64,000 nt of DNA from positions 394,041 through 458,040 of the forward strand of contig NZ_JADKZI010000004.1 of the NCBI RefSeq assembly GCF_017811815.1, written 5' to 3'. Under the pieces are notes generated by a model, which did no database searches, was not told the DNA's origin, and saw nothing but the letters and a program-made list of their open reading frames with translations. A program made the translations under genes and the position numbers. Positions 49,957-59,043 of the stretch are shown one piece after another. How positions within the stretch are numbered: position 1 is the stretch's first letter; each line of letters opens with the position of its first letter. Source of the DNA: Flavonifractor sp. AGMB03687 (GTDB lineage: Bacteria > Bacillota > Clostridia > Oscillospirales > Oscillospiraceae).

Positions 49957-50784
49957 TTACTGTGTACAGTTCACGGCAATGCCCAGGGGGGTCACCAGCA
50001 GCGGGGCCGCCGGCTTGATCACCGGCACGCCCAGGCACTTCTCAAAGGTCTGCTCAAACTGGGTGAAGCAGCAGGCGCCGCCCACCACATAGATCTGGTC
50101 CACCGGGTAGTCCTTCAGATAGCGTCCCACGATGGAGGCCATCTTTTCCACCACCGGCTTGACCACCGGGAATACCCGGCTCTCCTGGGCCGGGTCCCGC
50201 TTGGCCTGCTCGGCCTCCTGGATGCTCCAGCCGTGGAAGCCCGCCAGCACCAAAGTCATATGGGTGCCGCCGGTGGGTTCGTCTCCGGTAAAGATCACTT
50301 TGCCGTCCTTGAGAATGCTGATGCCCGTGGTACCGCCGCCTACGTCCACCACAGCGCCGTCCGTGATGCCAAGCACCGAGGCCGCCGCCGTGGGTTCGTC
50401 CACGACGTTGGTGAGGCGGAAGCCCGCCCCCTCTACCACGTTTCCGATCACCCGCACATTGCCTTCGATAATTCCGGGCGGTATGGCGCAGGCGCCGACC
50501 TCCAGGGTGGTCCCCAACCGGGCTTCCAGCTCATCTTTCAGCCGGGTCACCGCGTTCAACGCGCCGATGTAGTCCACCACGATGCCATCCCGCACCACGG
50601 TGGACGGATAAGTGGCCCCGGCGATCGGCCGGTCGTGTTCATCCACCACGGCCAGCACGATGTTGGCTGTGCCCAGATCCACCCCTGTCCGCAGTTGGCC
50701 CTCCCAGGGATTGCAGCTGCCGGTTTCGATCAGCCGCTCAAACTCCAGCAGGGTCTCGTTGCATGTTGTCAGCTCCTGCCCCAT
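49957..50784 (-). CDS. eutJ: EutJ-like actin/Hsp70-fold chaperone
   Basis: A 275-residue protein of the EutJ family with the phosphate-binding motifs of the actin/Hsp70 fold (TGVDLGTANIVLAVVDEHDRP, GAVVDVGGGTTGISILKDG, QIYVVGGACCF) and DEPTAAASVLG. It is thought to help protein assembly in ethanolamine and related compartments. GGAGG is seven bases before ATG 50784. Confidence 0.9.
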   Translation of the reverse strand: MGQELTTCNETLLEFERLIETGSCNPWEGQLRTGVDLGTANIVLAVVDEHDRPIAGATYPSTVVRDGIVVDYIGALNAVTRLKDELEARLGTTLEVGACAIPPGIIEGNVRVIGNVVEGAGFRLTNVVDEPTAAASVLGITDGAVVDVGGGTTGISILKDGKVIFTGDEPTGGTHMTLVLAGFHGWSIQEAEQAKRDPAQESRVFPVVKPVVEKMASIVGRYLKDYPVDQIYVVGGACCFTQFEQTFEKCLGVPVIKPAAPLLVTPLGIAVNCTQ

Positions 50785-50802
50785 GGCCCATCCTCCGTTG
50801 CT

Positions 50803-51462
50803 TTAGTCTTCTACAAAGAAGGCCCGGTCACCGGTCTTGACGCCCAGTGCATTGGCCTCCTCCACGTCGATGTGCATTTCCAGCGCGTAGCTCTCCGAAA
50901 CACGGACCAGCACGTTGCACAGCAATGCGCCCCGCAGGCCCTCAATTCGGGTCTGCACGTACTGGCCGTCCCGGTATCCCAGCCGCCGGGCGATGTCCGG
51001 CGTCATGTGGATATGCCGCAGCGCGGCGATGACGCCACGCTCCTTTTTCACGCTGCCCTTGGGTCCGATGATCTCGATGCCGGGGGTATTCTCCAGCTGG
51101 CCGGACTCCCGCACCGGGGGCTTCACCCCCAGCACAAAGCCGTCTGCCACGGAGATCTCCACCTGGGTCTCCCCACGCAGGGGGCCCAGAACACGCACCC
51201 GGTTCAGTTCCCCCTTGGGGCCCCGGATGGTCACGGTCTCCTCCGCGGCGTACTGGCCGGGCTGGCCCAGCATCTTTTTCACCGTCAGCTCACTGCCGGG
51301 ACCAAAGAGGGCATCCATATCCGCCCGATCCAGATGGATGTGACGGTTGGATACCCCGATGGGGGTGGAGCGCTCCAGTTGCTCCTGCTCCTGGAGCGCC
51401 TCCACCACCAGGCGGGTGATCTGACGGACAACGTCCTGGTATTCCATTCCGATTTTGCCCAT
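50803..51462 (-). CDS. pduL: PduL phosphate propanoyltransferase
   Basis: A 219-residue protein with two PduL domains. The zinc ligands are seen in GVSNRHIHLDRADMDALFG and ALRHIHMTPDIARRLGY, and MHIDVEEANALGVKTGDRA is near the end. It turns propionyl-CoA into propionyl-phosphate and frees CoA inside the compartment. An N-terminal amphipathic helix (DVVRQITRLVVEALQEQ) serves targeting. Confidence 0.95.
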   Translation of the reverse strand: MGKIGMEYQDVVRQITRLVVEALQEQEQLERSTPIGVSNRHIHLDRADMDALFGPGSELTVKKMLGQPGQYAAEETVTIRGPKGELNRVRVLGPLRGETQVEISVADGFVLGVKPPVRESGQLENTPGIEIIGPKGSVKKERGVIAALRHIHMTPDIARRLGYRDGQYVQTRIEGLRGALLCNVLVRVSESYALEMHIDVEEANALGVKTGDRAFFVED

Positions 51463-51480
51463 ACCAGATCCCTCTTACGA

Positions 51481-51756
51481 TTACTGCAGCTTGGGCAGGA
51501 TCTTCTCCACGTCGGTGTGAGGACGGGGAATCACGTGCTGAGACACGATCTCGCCCACCTTCTCAGCGGCGCAGGCGCCGGCGTCCACGGCGGCCTTGAC
51601 CGCGCCCACGTCGCCACGGACCATGACGGTCACCAGGCCGGAGCCGATCTTCTCATAGCCGATCAGAGTAACATTAGCGGACTTGGTCATGGCATCGGCA
51701 GCCTCAATGGCGCCAACCAGGCCTCTGGTCTCGATCATACCGAGCGCTTCACCCAT
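51481..51756 (-). CDS. BMC-H shell protein (PduA/PduJ-like), second copy
   Basis: A 91-residue hexameric shell protein ([69 protein letters not shown]). It is nearly identical in pattern to pduA at 58483 and stands where Salmonella has pduJ. Hexamers tile the facets, and the central pore admits the diol. Confidence 0.94.
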   Translation of the reverse strand: MGEALGMIETRGLVGAIEAADAMTKSANVTLIGYEKIGSGLVTVMVRGDVGAVKAAVDAGACAAEKVGEIVSQHVIPRPHTDVEKILPKLQ

Positions 51757-51787
51757 AGTGATAACCTCCTAAAGTCGTTACGTGTTC

Positions 51788-52492
51788 TTATTTGGATTGA
51801 TTGGATTTGTTTCTGCTTTTGCGGCTCCGCCGGGAGGAGGAACCGGTCTGTACCTCCGCGCCGGGCTGCGGCGCGGGTTCAGCGGGCTCCGCCGGTTCCG
51901 GCGGTACCGTCTCCTCCTGAGCCTCCTCCACGGGGGGCTGCTCTGCAGCTTCCTCCGCCGGAAGGGCCTCTTTCGGCTCTTCGGGCTCCTCCGGGCTTTC
52001 CGGCTGAGCGGGAACCTCAGGTTCTGCCGGCTGTTCCGGCTCCACAGGGGGCTCGGGTTCCTCCGGCTCTCCCGGCTCCTCCGGTGCCTCCTCGGGAGCC
52101 TCAGCCTCTGCCGGGGTCTCCGGTTCCGCAGGGGTCTCGGGCTCCGGCGGCGGAGTAGGGGTATGGGGCGGCTCCGGCCCCTCGGGGGGCTCAGGCCGCT
52201 GGTCGCCCACCGTGTCCGCGGTGTGGATCAACTGCTCCAGGCTGCTGGAAGGGCGAGCGATCACACGGGTACTCACCACCCGGTTGACCTTGCCGGCGGC
52301 AATTCTGGCGGCATCTACGGCGGCTTTCACCGCGCCTACGTCGCCCTGTACCTTGATGACCGTCCAGCCGCCGCCCTTGGTAAGCTCGTAGCCCACCAGT
52401 TCCACGTTGGCCGACTTCACCGCGGCGTCCGCGGCCACCACACCGGCGGCCAGACCCTGGGTTTCGATGAGTCCCAAACTTTTCTGCTGCAT
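51788..52492 (-). CDS. BMC-H shell protein with long Pro/Glu-rich tail (PduK-like position)
   Basis: A 234-residue protein. Residues 1-87 are a BMC domain ([47 protein letters not shown]). Residues about 88-215 are a disordered tail made mostly of Pro, Glu and Ala (EPETPAEPETPAEAEAPEE-type). The last 20 residues are basic (SSSRRSRKSRNKSNQSK). Salmonella PduK is also a BMC protein with a C-terminal extension, but without this composition. The tail could recruit or space proteins at the shell. Confidence 0.85.
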   Translation of the reverse strand: MQQKSLGLIETQGLAAGVVAADAAVKSANVELVGYELTKGGGWTVIKVQGDVGAVKAAVDAARIAAGKVNRVVSTRVIARPSSSLEQLIHTADTVGDQRPEPPEGPEPPHTPTPPPEPETPAEPETPAEAEAPEEAPEEPGEPEEPEPPVEPEQPAEPEVPAQPESPEEPEEPKEALPAEEAAEQPPVEEAQEETVPPEPAEPAEPAPQPGAEVQTGSSSRRSRKSRNKSNQSK

Positions 52493-52496
52493 ATGT

Positions 52497-52859
52497 TCAC
52501 CTCCTGTCCAGAGCCTTCAGCGGCAACTTCTTTACCAGCCGCGCCGCGTTGGCTCCCAGTGCCCGGGCCTGGGCAGGCCCGGCTTGGGCAGAGATGCGGA
52601 ATAATGGCTGATCCTGCTCCAGCTTATTGTAGTGAAGGACGATCCACTGGTCGTCGGCCCCCACCCCAACCTCCAGGTTGGAGCTCTTGGCCGCCTCCCA
52701 GGCCAGGGACAGGGCGTTTCCGTCCTGCATCTGGTCCAGCTTCCAGGGGATGCCCTCCTCCTCCATGCCCAGCTCCACCTCACGAAGGACCAGGCGGTCG
52801 GCCTGAGCCGTGTGGAAGAAGTGGATCATGGGCTTGCGGATCTCATGGGACATGGGCAT
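52497..52859 (-). CDS. pduH: PduH diol dehydratase reactivase small subunit
   Basis: A 120-residue protein (FHTAQADRLVLREVELGMEEEGIPW, SNLEVGVGADDQWIVLHYNKL, FRISAQAGPAQARALGANAARLVKKLPLK). It resembles the dehydratase beta subunit and works with PduG to swap damaged cobalamin out of the dehydratase. The gene starts one base after pduG ends. Confidence 0.93.
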   Translation of the reverse strand: MPMSHEIRKPMIHFFHTAQADRLVLREVELGMEEEGIPWKLDQMQDGNALSLAWEAAKSSNLEVGVGADDQWIVLHYNKLEQDQPLFRISAQAGPAQARALGANAARLVKKLPLKALDRR

Positions 52860-52860
52860 G

Positions 52861-54681
52861 TCAGGCCCTCCCTTCCGTCAGGGAGAGCACCAGGCCGGTT
52901 GCCACCGCGTTGCGGGGGCCCTCGGTGCCCCGGATGTTGCCCCGGCCAGCCACCACCTTGTACTGAGACAGGGCGTCGGTGACCATCTGAGGCACCTCAA
53001 AGTCCAGGGCGGAGCCGCCCACCAGCACTACGAACTGGATCTCCCGCACGTTGCCGGTGGGGCTGACCCGGGTCAGGGCCCGGATGGCGTTGGTGACGAA
53101 CACCTTCTGCTTGGCCTGCTGGCGGATGAGCTTGATGCGCTCCATGGACAGGTCCCCTTCCAGAGGGATGAAGTTGCCCTCCTTCAGGATGACCACCTTG
53201 GCAAAGAGCCGGGGGTCCAGGGGCTGCTGGAAGAACTCCACGGTGCCGTTTTCATGGCGGATGTGGAACAGGCTCTCCACCTTGGCCAGGGGATACTTTT
53301 TGATATCCTCCGCCGTGTCGAAGTCGGGCAGGCCCATCTCCGACTGGATCAGCAGGGTGACCATGTTGCCGGCGCCCGCCAGATGGATGGAGTGGATCTC
53401 ACCCTCCGGGTTGATGATGGATGCGTCAGTGGAACCGGCACCCATGTCCAGGATGGCCAGGGGCTTGTTGGTGCCCGGGGTGGTCAGAGCGCCCCGGATG
53501 GCCATGTCGGCCTCCACGCCGCCTACCCGGACCGGTACGCCGATCTGCTCGGAAAATTCCTTGGCGATGGCCTCCATCTGGAGCCGGTCGGCCTTGACCA
53601 TGGCGGCGATGCCTACAGCGTTCTCCTGAGAGAACTCGTTGGCCAGGCCGCCCTGCACCTTCTGGGGGGTAAAGGTATCCACCGCCAGCAGGTCCTGGAT
53701 CTTGATGTCTCTGGGGTGCTGGTTGGTCAGGTTGGCCATAACCTGGCGGACCTTCTCCAGCATGCCGCCGGCATTGGTGCCAGGCTCGCCCCGCACATCC
53801 TCCAGGGTGGGGATGGACTCCACCGCCTTCATGATGCGCTCAGCTCCGGCATCCACATCTACCTTGACGCTGCGGTTCTGGCCCATCAGCTCCATGGAGC
53901 CGGCGGGGATCTTGCGCTCCTTCACGTCACCGGCGGGGGTCTTGATGACCACCGCGGAGCGGTTGCCGATGAGGGCCCGGGCGATGGGCACCACCTGCCG
54001 GGTCTCCTCCGAGGACAGGCCGAACAGGGTTGCGATGCCGTAGGGATTGGAGAGCACCTCCACCACGCCGCCGGCCGAGGCCACCTCCACCGCCGAGCGC
54101 ATGCCCAGGGGAACCTTGTCCACCAGGGCCACCTCGTCCACGATGGGGATCTTCCGGTCCAGACGGTTGTGGATGAGCACGCCGTCGTCCCGCTGCACGA
54201 TAGCGGCGGTCACCTGACGGCTGCCGGCGCTGCCCCGGTTGATGAGCCGGGCGGCCTCCTCAAAGTCCACCGACTTGGGGACCACTGCGATGTAGTCCTT
54301 GCCGCCGGGGGCGTGCTCCAGGTCGGTGATCAGGATGGTCTCTCCCACACCCACACCCATACCGCCGGGAGTGGCGGGGTTATGGCCGATCATGGTGGAC
54401 TCGGTGATGATGGTCTCGGTAATGGTCTCCATGGCCACATCGCCGATGACGGGGGCGGCCTCATTGAGCCGCACCTCGCTCAGGTCCTGAATGGTGTACC
54501 CCGCCTTCTCCAGGGCGTCGTTCAGGGAGTGGAAGATACCGTTGATATTCTGCCGGGTGCCCTTGATGCCCGTGGTAGGCACCGTGCCGCTGGCCAGGAA
54601 CACCGCGCGGCCGCCCTCCAGACGGGCCAGAGCCGTTTCCGTGGTCGCGTTTCCAATGTCAATGCCTGCGACAAGTTTCAT
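52861..54681 (-). CDS. pduG: PduG diol dehydratase reactivase large subunit (ATPase)
   Basis: A 606-residue actin-fold ATPase (MKLVAGIDIGNATTETALARLE, VPTTGIKGTRQNINGIFHSL, AILDMGAGSTDASIINPEGE, VGGSALDFEVPQMVTDAL). Length and motifs match DdrA/PduG. It uses ATP to release inactive cobalamin from the holoenzyme. Confidence 0.96.
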   Translation of the reverse strand: MKLVAGIDIGNATTETALARLEGGRAVFLASGTVPTTGIKGTRQNINGIFHSLNDALEKAGYTIQDLSEVRLNEAAPVIGDVAMETITETIITESTMIGHNPATPGGMGVGVGETILITDLEHAPGGKDYIAVVPKSVDFEEAARLINRGSAGSRQVTAAIVQRDDGVLIHNRLDRKIPIVDEVALVDKVPLGMRSAVEVASAGGVVEVLSNPYGIATLFGLSSEETRQVVPIARALIGNRSAVVIKTPAGDVKERKIPAGSMELMGQNRSVKVDVDAGAERIMKAVESIPTLEDVRGEPGTNAGGMLEKVRQVMANLTNQHPRDIKIQDLLAVDTFTPQKVQGGLANEFSQENAVGIAAMVKADRLQMEAIAKEFSEQIGVPVRVGGVEADMAIRGALTTPGTNKPLAILDMGAGSTDASIINPEGEIHSIHLAGAGNMVTLLIQSEMGLPDFDTAEDIKKYPLAKVESLFHIRHENGTVEFFQQPLDPRLFAKVVILKEGNFIPLEGDLSMERIKLIRQQAKQKVFVTNAIRALTRVSPTGNVREIQFVVLVGGSALDFEVPQMVTDALSQYKVVAGRGNIRGTEGPRNAVATGLVLSLTEGRA

Positions 54682-54708
54682 GGGGCGCCTCCTGACTCTG
54701 GTGCATGA

Positions 54709-55236
54709 TTAGAATTTCTTCAGTCTGCCGCGCTTCTCGTAGACTTCGGCGGCCTCGCGCACCAGGGTGGCGGCGGTCTTGGCCCCGTACTTGCCGTCCA
54801 GCTCGTTGGCGATCTCCAGCAGCTCCTCCTTGGTGGAGCGGTAGGGACGCAGGGCGTTGTAGATCTCCAGCAGACGCTCGTCGGGCACGGCAATCAGCTC
54901 GGCGGCCCGGCGCAGGTTGCCGGCAAAAGCCTCGCGGTGGACGGACTCGGCCACCTGAGCCTGCATCTCCAGGGTCTCGGGAGCGATACGCATGTCGTCG
55001 GCAGTCAGTTCACCGTTGATGACCTTCTCATAGCTGAGGGAGGTGAAGTCCTTGCCGGTGGGAGTCTTGATCTTGTCGGCCATGCTCTCGGCCAGGGGGT
55101 AGTTGGCGGCGGTGACCTTAGCGCCGGTGCTGCAGCAGCCGGCGGGGGCGGCGGGAGCCGCGGGAGCGGTGGTGCCGTTCTTCATGGCAGCCATGACCTG
55201 CTCCACGATCTGCTTCATCAAAAGTTCCTGATCCAT
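54709..55236 (-). CDS. pduE: PduE diol/glycerol dehydratase small subunit
   Basis: A 175-residue gamma subunit. The N-terminal helix (MDQELLMKQIVEQVMAAMK) is a likely targeting segment, followed by an Ala/Pro linker and the domain starting YPLAESMADKIKTPTGKDFTSL. NLRRAAELIAVPDERLLEIYNALRPYRS is the family core. It is part of the alpha2beta2gamma2 enzyme that dehydrates 1,2-propanediol or glycerol. Confidence 0.95.
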   Translation of the reverse strand: MDQELLMKQIVEQVMAAMKNGTTAPAAPAAPAGCCSTGAKVTAANYPLAESMADKIKTPTGKDFTSLSYEKVINGELTADDMRIAPETLEMQAQVAESVHREAFAGNLRRAAELIAVPDERLLEIYNALRPYRSTKEELLEIANELDGKYGAKTAATLVREAAEVYEKRGRLKKF

Positions 55237-55251
55237 AAACTTGCTGCCTCC

Positions 55252-55914
55252 TTACTGGAACGAGACCGAAACGGCCTGCGGCTTCTTGTTGTTGTCCACC
55301 AGCTCGGTCTCCTTGATGTGGAGCAGAGCGGACAGAGCCTGATAGGTGGGGCGGGCCATCTGATCGTTCTTGGTGGGAACGGGAGTGGGGGCCTCACCCT
55401 TGGCGTACTTGGCGGCGTTCTTGCCGATCTTGCGGTAGGTCTCCAGGTCGATCAGGGGCGCCTGAGAGAACAGCTCCAGGTTGGACAGGGGGGGCAGATC
55501 CTTCTGATGGATCACGGTGGTGCCCTTGGACTGGATGCCGATGCCGATGCCGGAGCCGGAATACTCGGCGGCGTCATGGGCGATAAAGGAGACGTCGGAG
55601 GTGCGGTACACCTTGATGACGCGCCACTTCAGGCCCTCCTCCTCGATGCCGGCGATGATCTCGCGCAGCACCTTATCGTGAGGCAGGTCCACGATGGTCT
55701 TGGTCTGCTTGGTGCCGAAGGCGGGAGCCAGACCGATGACCACCTCGTCGGCGGCGGAGCCCTTGCGGGCCTCTCCATCCTCAGCCACGGTCAGCTTGCC
55801 GGCGGCGGGAACGGTGGAGGCGGCGGGGGCGGCGGCAGGCGCGCTCTGAGCGGCGCCCATCTCTTTGAGAACTTCTTCAATCACACTGCGCAGCGTGTTT
55901 TCATCAAACGTCAT
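55252..55914 (-). CDS. pduD: PduD diol/glycerol dehydratase medium subunit
   Basis: A 220-residue beta subunit. It has an N-terminal targeting helix ([12 protein letters not shown]), an Ala/Pro linker, and the core [71 protein letters not shown]. Together with PduC it holds adenosylcobalamin. Confidence 0.96.
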   Translation of the reverse strand: MTFDENTLRSVIEEVLKEMGAAQSAPAAAPAASTVPAAGKLTVAEDGEARKGSAADEVVIGLAPAFGTKQTKTIVDLPHDKVLREIIAGIEEEGLKWRVIKVYRTSDVSFIAHDAAEYSGSGIGIGIQSKGTTVIHQKDLPPLSNLELFSQAPLIDLETYRKIGKNAAKYAKGEAPTPVPTKNDQMARPTYQALSALLHIKETELVDNNKKPQAVSVSFQ

Positions 55915-55929
55915 GTTGCTTCACCCCTC

Positions 55930-57591
55930 TTAGATGTCTTCCGGACGGATGGCGTTGGGAATGTTCTTCAGCTGGTTCCAGCGCTCCTCGCTGATCTGGT
56001 AGCCGGTCATGGGCCCGTGATACTCGTTGGGCACGTTGACGGCGGACAGGACGTGGAAGTCCTTGTCGAAGATGGAGGCGGTGTGCAGGTAGTCGCCGGC
56101 CACCTTCTGGCGGAGCATGTTGTACACGTTGTGGGCCACGTCGGGGAAGCCGGCGCGATCCAGAGCCTTCACGAAGTCAACGCCGGTGACCTTGCGGGCC
56201 ATCATGTCCTCGATGGCCTTCAGATCCTCGTTGACGTTACGCTGAGGCATGTCGTTGGAGCCGTTGGCATAGGTAGCGGCCTCGACCTCGGCGTCGGTGA
56301 TCTCGGGCAGGCCCAGCTCACGGAACATACCCTGCAGGGCACGGGCGGCCTTGTTACGGGCCTTGAGCACGTCCTCCTCGCGGACGGGCTGCAGACCGCC
56401 GTCGATCTTCATGTCGCGCTGGATGATGGTCCAGTCGTCGTAGTCCTCGGCATCCCAGTTGGAGCCGGCGAACATGTTGTCGTAGTTGGGGGTGGCGGAG
56501 TAGCCGGAGCAGATGTAGTCGGTGCCGGAGAAGAGCTGAGGCACGGTACGGGCCACCCGGCGCAGGTCGGAGTGGGTGAAGGTCTGATCGTTGGAGGTGG
56601 TGGACTCCAGGTCCAGCAGCATGGCGATCAGGTTCTCAGCGGCCACAGCACGGATACCGCCGGGCACACCGGCGGGCACGCCGATGCAGGACACGGAACC
56701 GTTCTGGGTACCCTGCACGCCGGCGCCCTTGGTGACGGCCAGGCAGCGGGCCTCCAGGTACAGCATGCTCTTGCCCTCGGCGTAGCCCATCTGCACCTCA
56801 GAACCGGTACCGGAGGTGAAGCGCATCTTCAGGCCGCGGGAAGCGTAGCAGCTGGCCAGGAACGCCTTGGAGTAGGGGGTGTCGTCGCCGTCCATAAAGA
56901 CGGGCTCGGTGCCGTAGACGGAGATGGTCTCGGCGTAGGTGGTGAAGCCGCGCATGCCCAGCATGAGCTCGGTGGCCTCTTCCAGGGCGCACTGGGTCAT
57001 GATGCCGGGACGGCCGGCCTGGGCGCCCACGAACAGAGCCATGGCGTTGAAGGGAGCGTAACGGGCCACGGCCACGGTGGTCTCCATCTCGGCGAAGCCG
57101 CGGACGGCGGCCTCAGCGGCGTCGGCAGCGATCTGAACGGGGTTGTCACGGACGTTGGTCACGTGGCACTGGTTGGCGGGCATCATACGGGCACGCATCT
57201 TGGTCATGCCCATCATGATCTCCACGATGGTCAGCTTGCCCACGACCTCGGTCAGCTTGGCGGGGGTCAGGGACAGGGTGACGTCCAGAACTTCCTTACG
57301 GGAGACGTTGATGTCCACGATCATCCGGGCGATGTCCAGAGAATCCATGGCCATGGCCTTCTCGGCGTTCTCCAGGCGGATGGCGTGGTCGGCGATGAAG
57401 GTATCCAGCATATCGAACTCGGCGCGGGTCTTGCCGTCCAGCTCGGTAACCACACCGTTCTCAATCTTGATGCTGGGCTTGGGATCGAAGGGGCTGTTCA
57501 TGGCGATCAGACCCACCTCAGGCCACTCCTGAACATAGCCGTCCTGGTTAACCGGGCGGGCGGCCAGTACTTCAAAACGCTTTGACTTCAT
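55930..57591 (-). CDS. pduC: PduC B12-dependent diol/glycerol dehydratase large subunit
   Basis: A 553-residue alpha subunit, the usual family length (MKSKRFEVLAARPVNQDGYVQEWPEVGLIAMNSPFDPKPSI, NVSRKEVLDVTLSLTPAKLTEV, ARMMPANQCHVTNVRDNPVQIAADAAEA). It forms the TIM-barrel active site where the adenosyl radical converts 1,2-propanediol to propionaldehyde or glycerol to 3-hydroxypropionaldehyde. Which diol is preferred cannot be told here. The propionate-type neighbours (PduL, PduP, PduQ) favour propanediol. Confidence 0.97.
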   Translation of the reverse strand: MKSKRFEVLAARPVNQDGYVQEWPEVGLIAMNSPFDPKPSIKIENGVVTELDGKTRAEFDMLDTFIADHAIRLENAEKAMAMDSLDIARMIVDINVSRKEVLDVTLSLTPAKLTEVVGKLTIVEIMMGMTKMRARMMPANQCHVTNVRDNPVQIAADAAEAAVRGFAEMETTVAVARYAPFNAMALFVGAQAGRPGIMTQCALEEATELMLGMRGFTTYAETISVYGTEPVFMDGDDTPYSKAFLASCYASRGLKMRFTSGTGSEVQMGYAEGKSMLYLEARCLAVTKGAGVQGTQNGSVSCIGVPAGVPGGIRAVAAENLIAMLLDLESTTSNDQTFTHSDLRRVARTVPQLFSGTDYICSGYSATPNYDNMFAGSNWDAEDYDDWTIIQRDMKIDGGLQPVREEDVLKARNKAARALQGMFRELGLPEITDAEVEAATYANGSNDMPQRNVNEDLKAIEDMMARKVTGVDFVKALDRAGFPDVAHNVYNMLRQKVAGDYLHTASIFDKDFHVLSAVNVPNEYHGPMTGYQISEERWNQLKNIPNAIRPEDI

Positions 57592-57613
57592 GTAACTGAC
57601 TCCTTCCCGTTAA

Positions 57614-58426
57614 TTAGATGATGTAGGGGGTAGTGGTGCTCTTGAGCTCCTCGTCAGGGGCCAGGGTCTTGAGCAGCTGCAGGCCCACGTCGCGGGCGGC
57701 GATCACAGCCTGCTTAACGGCGCCGGAATCGCCGGAGAAGAAGAAGTTGACCTCGTTGGAGAAGCTGGTGCCGCCGTTGCCGGGAGTGGCAATGGTAACA
57801 GCGTCCACGGTGGCCGCCTTGGAAGCGGTATCCGCCAGAACCACGCCGATGCCGGCGGGGGCGCCTACGGTGATGCCGAAGGCCTTGCCCAGAGGAGCAC
57901 CCCAGACCTTGTTCAGAACGTAGGAAGCGCGGGCGCTGTACTGGAACTCCAGGTGACCGGCGCTGTTGCCATACACGTCGCCCATGGTGCGGGGGATCTC
58001 GCGCAGGCAGACCTCAACGGCCCGGCGGGCATCGGAGACGTCCTCGGCGCCGAAGATGATCAGGGAGCCGTGGCCGGCGCCGCCCTCGGTATCACGGGGG
58101 CACTCCACCAGCAGGCACTCACTGTTGGTAGCCTTGACAGCCTCGTCAGCGGCAAAGATCTGGGGGCCGGCGCCCACGCGATCGCTGATGATGCCGATGG
58201 CACGATACTTGGGATCGATCTTCAGCTGCTCATGCACCTGATGATCCAGGTTGGCGATAACCAGGCCGATGGTGTGGCCCAGAGCGGTGCCCACAAACTC
58301 AGTCAGGTTGCAGGCGGGGGCAGCCTCGCAGCACGCCTCGCTGGCTGCGGGAGCGGGGGTGGTCTCAGTCACGCCCATCTTCTTCATGACTTCGTCCATG
58401 ACCTTGCTGATCAGCTCGTCTTTCAT
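57614..58426 (-). CDS. pduB: PduB tandem-BMC shell protein (BMC-T)
   Basis: A 270-residue shell protein with an N-terminal helix (MKDELISKVMDEVMKKMGV) that in Salmonella binds cargo to the shell. Two BMC domains follow (LTEFVGTALGHTIGLVIANLDHQVHEQLKI and FGITVGAPAGIGVVLADTASKAATVDAVTI). Confidence 0.96.
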   Translation of the reverse strand: MKDELISKVMDEVMKKMGVTETTPAPAASEACCEAAPACNLTEFVGTALGHTIGLVIANLDHQVHEQLKIDPKYRAIGIISDRVGAGPQIFAADEAVKATNSECLLVECPRDTEGGAGHGSLIIFGAEDVSDARRAVEVCLREIPRTMGDVYGNSAGHLEFQYSARASYVLNKVWGAPLGKAFGITVGAPAGIGVVLADTASKAATVDAVTIATPGNGGTSFSNEVNFFFSGDSGAVKQAVIAARDVGLQLLKTLAPDEELKSTTTPYII

Positions 58427-58482
58427 GTGTTAACCCTCCGAACATTTTATAATTTTGAATCCTTGGGGGAGTCCCTTCTCAC

Positions 58483-58761
58483 TTACAGCTGATTGGGCAG
58501 AATCTTTTCCACATCGGTGTGGGGTCTGGGGATGACGTGGATGGAGACCACTTCTCCCACCTTCTGGGCCGCGGCAGCGCCGGCATCGGTGGACGCCTTG
58601 ACCGCGCCCACGTCGCCCCGCACCATCACGGTGACCAGGCCGGAACCGATCTTCTCGTAGCCTACCAGGCTGACATTGGCGGATTTGACCATGGCATCGG
58701 CGGCCTCGATGGCGCCGACCAGACCTCTGGTCTCAACCATTCCCAGAGCTTCCTGTTGCAT
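58483..58761 (-). CDS. pduA: PduA BMC-H shell protein
   Basis: A 92-residue hexameric shell protein ([70 protein letters not shown]). First gene of the operon, with AGGAGGTAGTAGT before its start. Confidence 0.96.
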   Translation of the reverse strand: MQQEALGMVETRGLVGAIEAADAMVKSANVSLVGYEKIGSGLVTVMVRGDVGAVKASTDAGAAAAQKVGEVVSIHVIPRPHTDVEKILPNQL

Positions 58762-58779
58762 ACTACTACCTCCTTCATG

Positions 58780-58975
58780 TAGCCAACGGCGGCTCCGCAG
58801 GAGACCGCACGCTATCTGAAGGGATTATACCTGACCCCCGGCCCGCTTTTCTTGGCAGACCGGAGTGCTTTTTTGTCTGTTTGTTCCAAACCCCTCGGTC
58901 TAAAAAGTACCCCATATTTTCCCTTCTGCCCCCCTCTTCCCGGGTGTCATTTTTTGTTTTTCCTTTCTGCAAAGA
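58780..58975 (-). promoter_or_regulatory. Promoter region of the pdu operon
   Basis: On the minus strand a consensus TATAAT lies at 58824-58829, about 63 bases before the pduA start. The -35 position is poor, and no -24/-12 element is seen. The roughly 150-base region upstream is AT/GC-mixed with homopurine runs and no open gene. A weak -35 fits activation by the adjacent AraC-type regulator. Confidence 0.55.
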
Positions 58976-59027
58976 CAAAAAAGTCCACCTCGCATCTTGA
59001 AACGATGCGAGGTGGACTTTTTTGTCC
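58976..59027 (-). terminator. Terminator between pduQ and the pdu operon
   Basis: AAGTCCACCTCGCATC and GATGCGAGGTGGACTT pair perfectly around a loop, flanked by A6 and T6. It separates the regulator-pduQ transcript from the main operon. Confidence 0.92.
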
Positions 59028-59043
59028 TCTCTCTCGGATTGCA

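Noticed and set aside
58780..58975. Possible sigma-54 promoter for the pdu operon
   Set aside because: No GG-N10-GC element in the right register is present, whereas a consensus TATAAT is.
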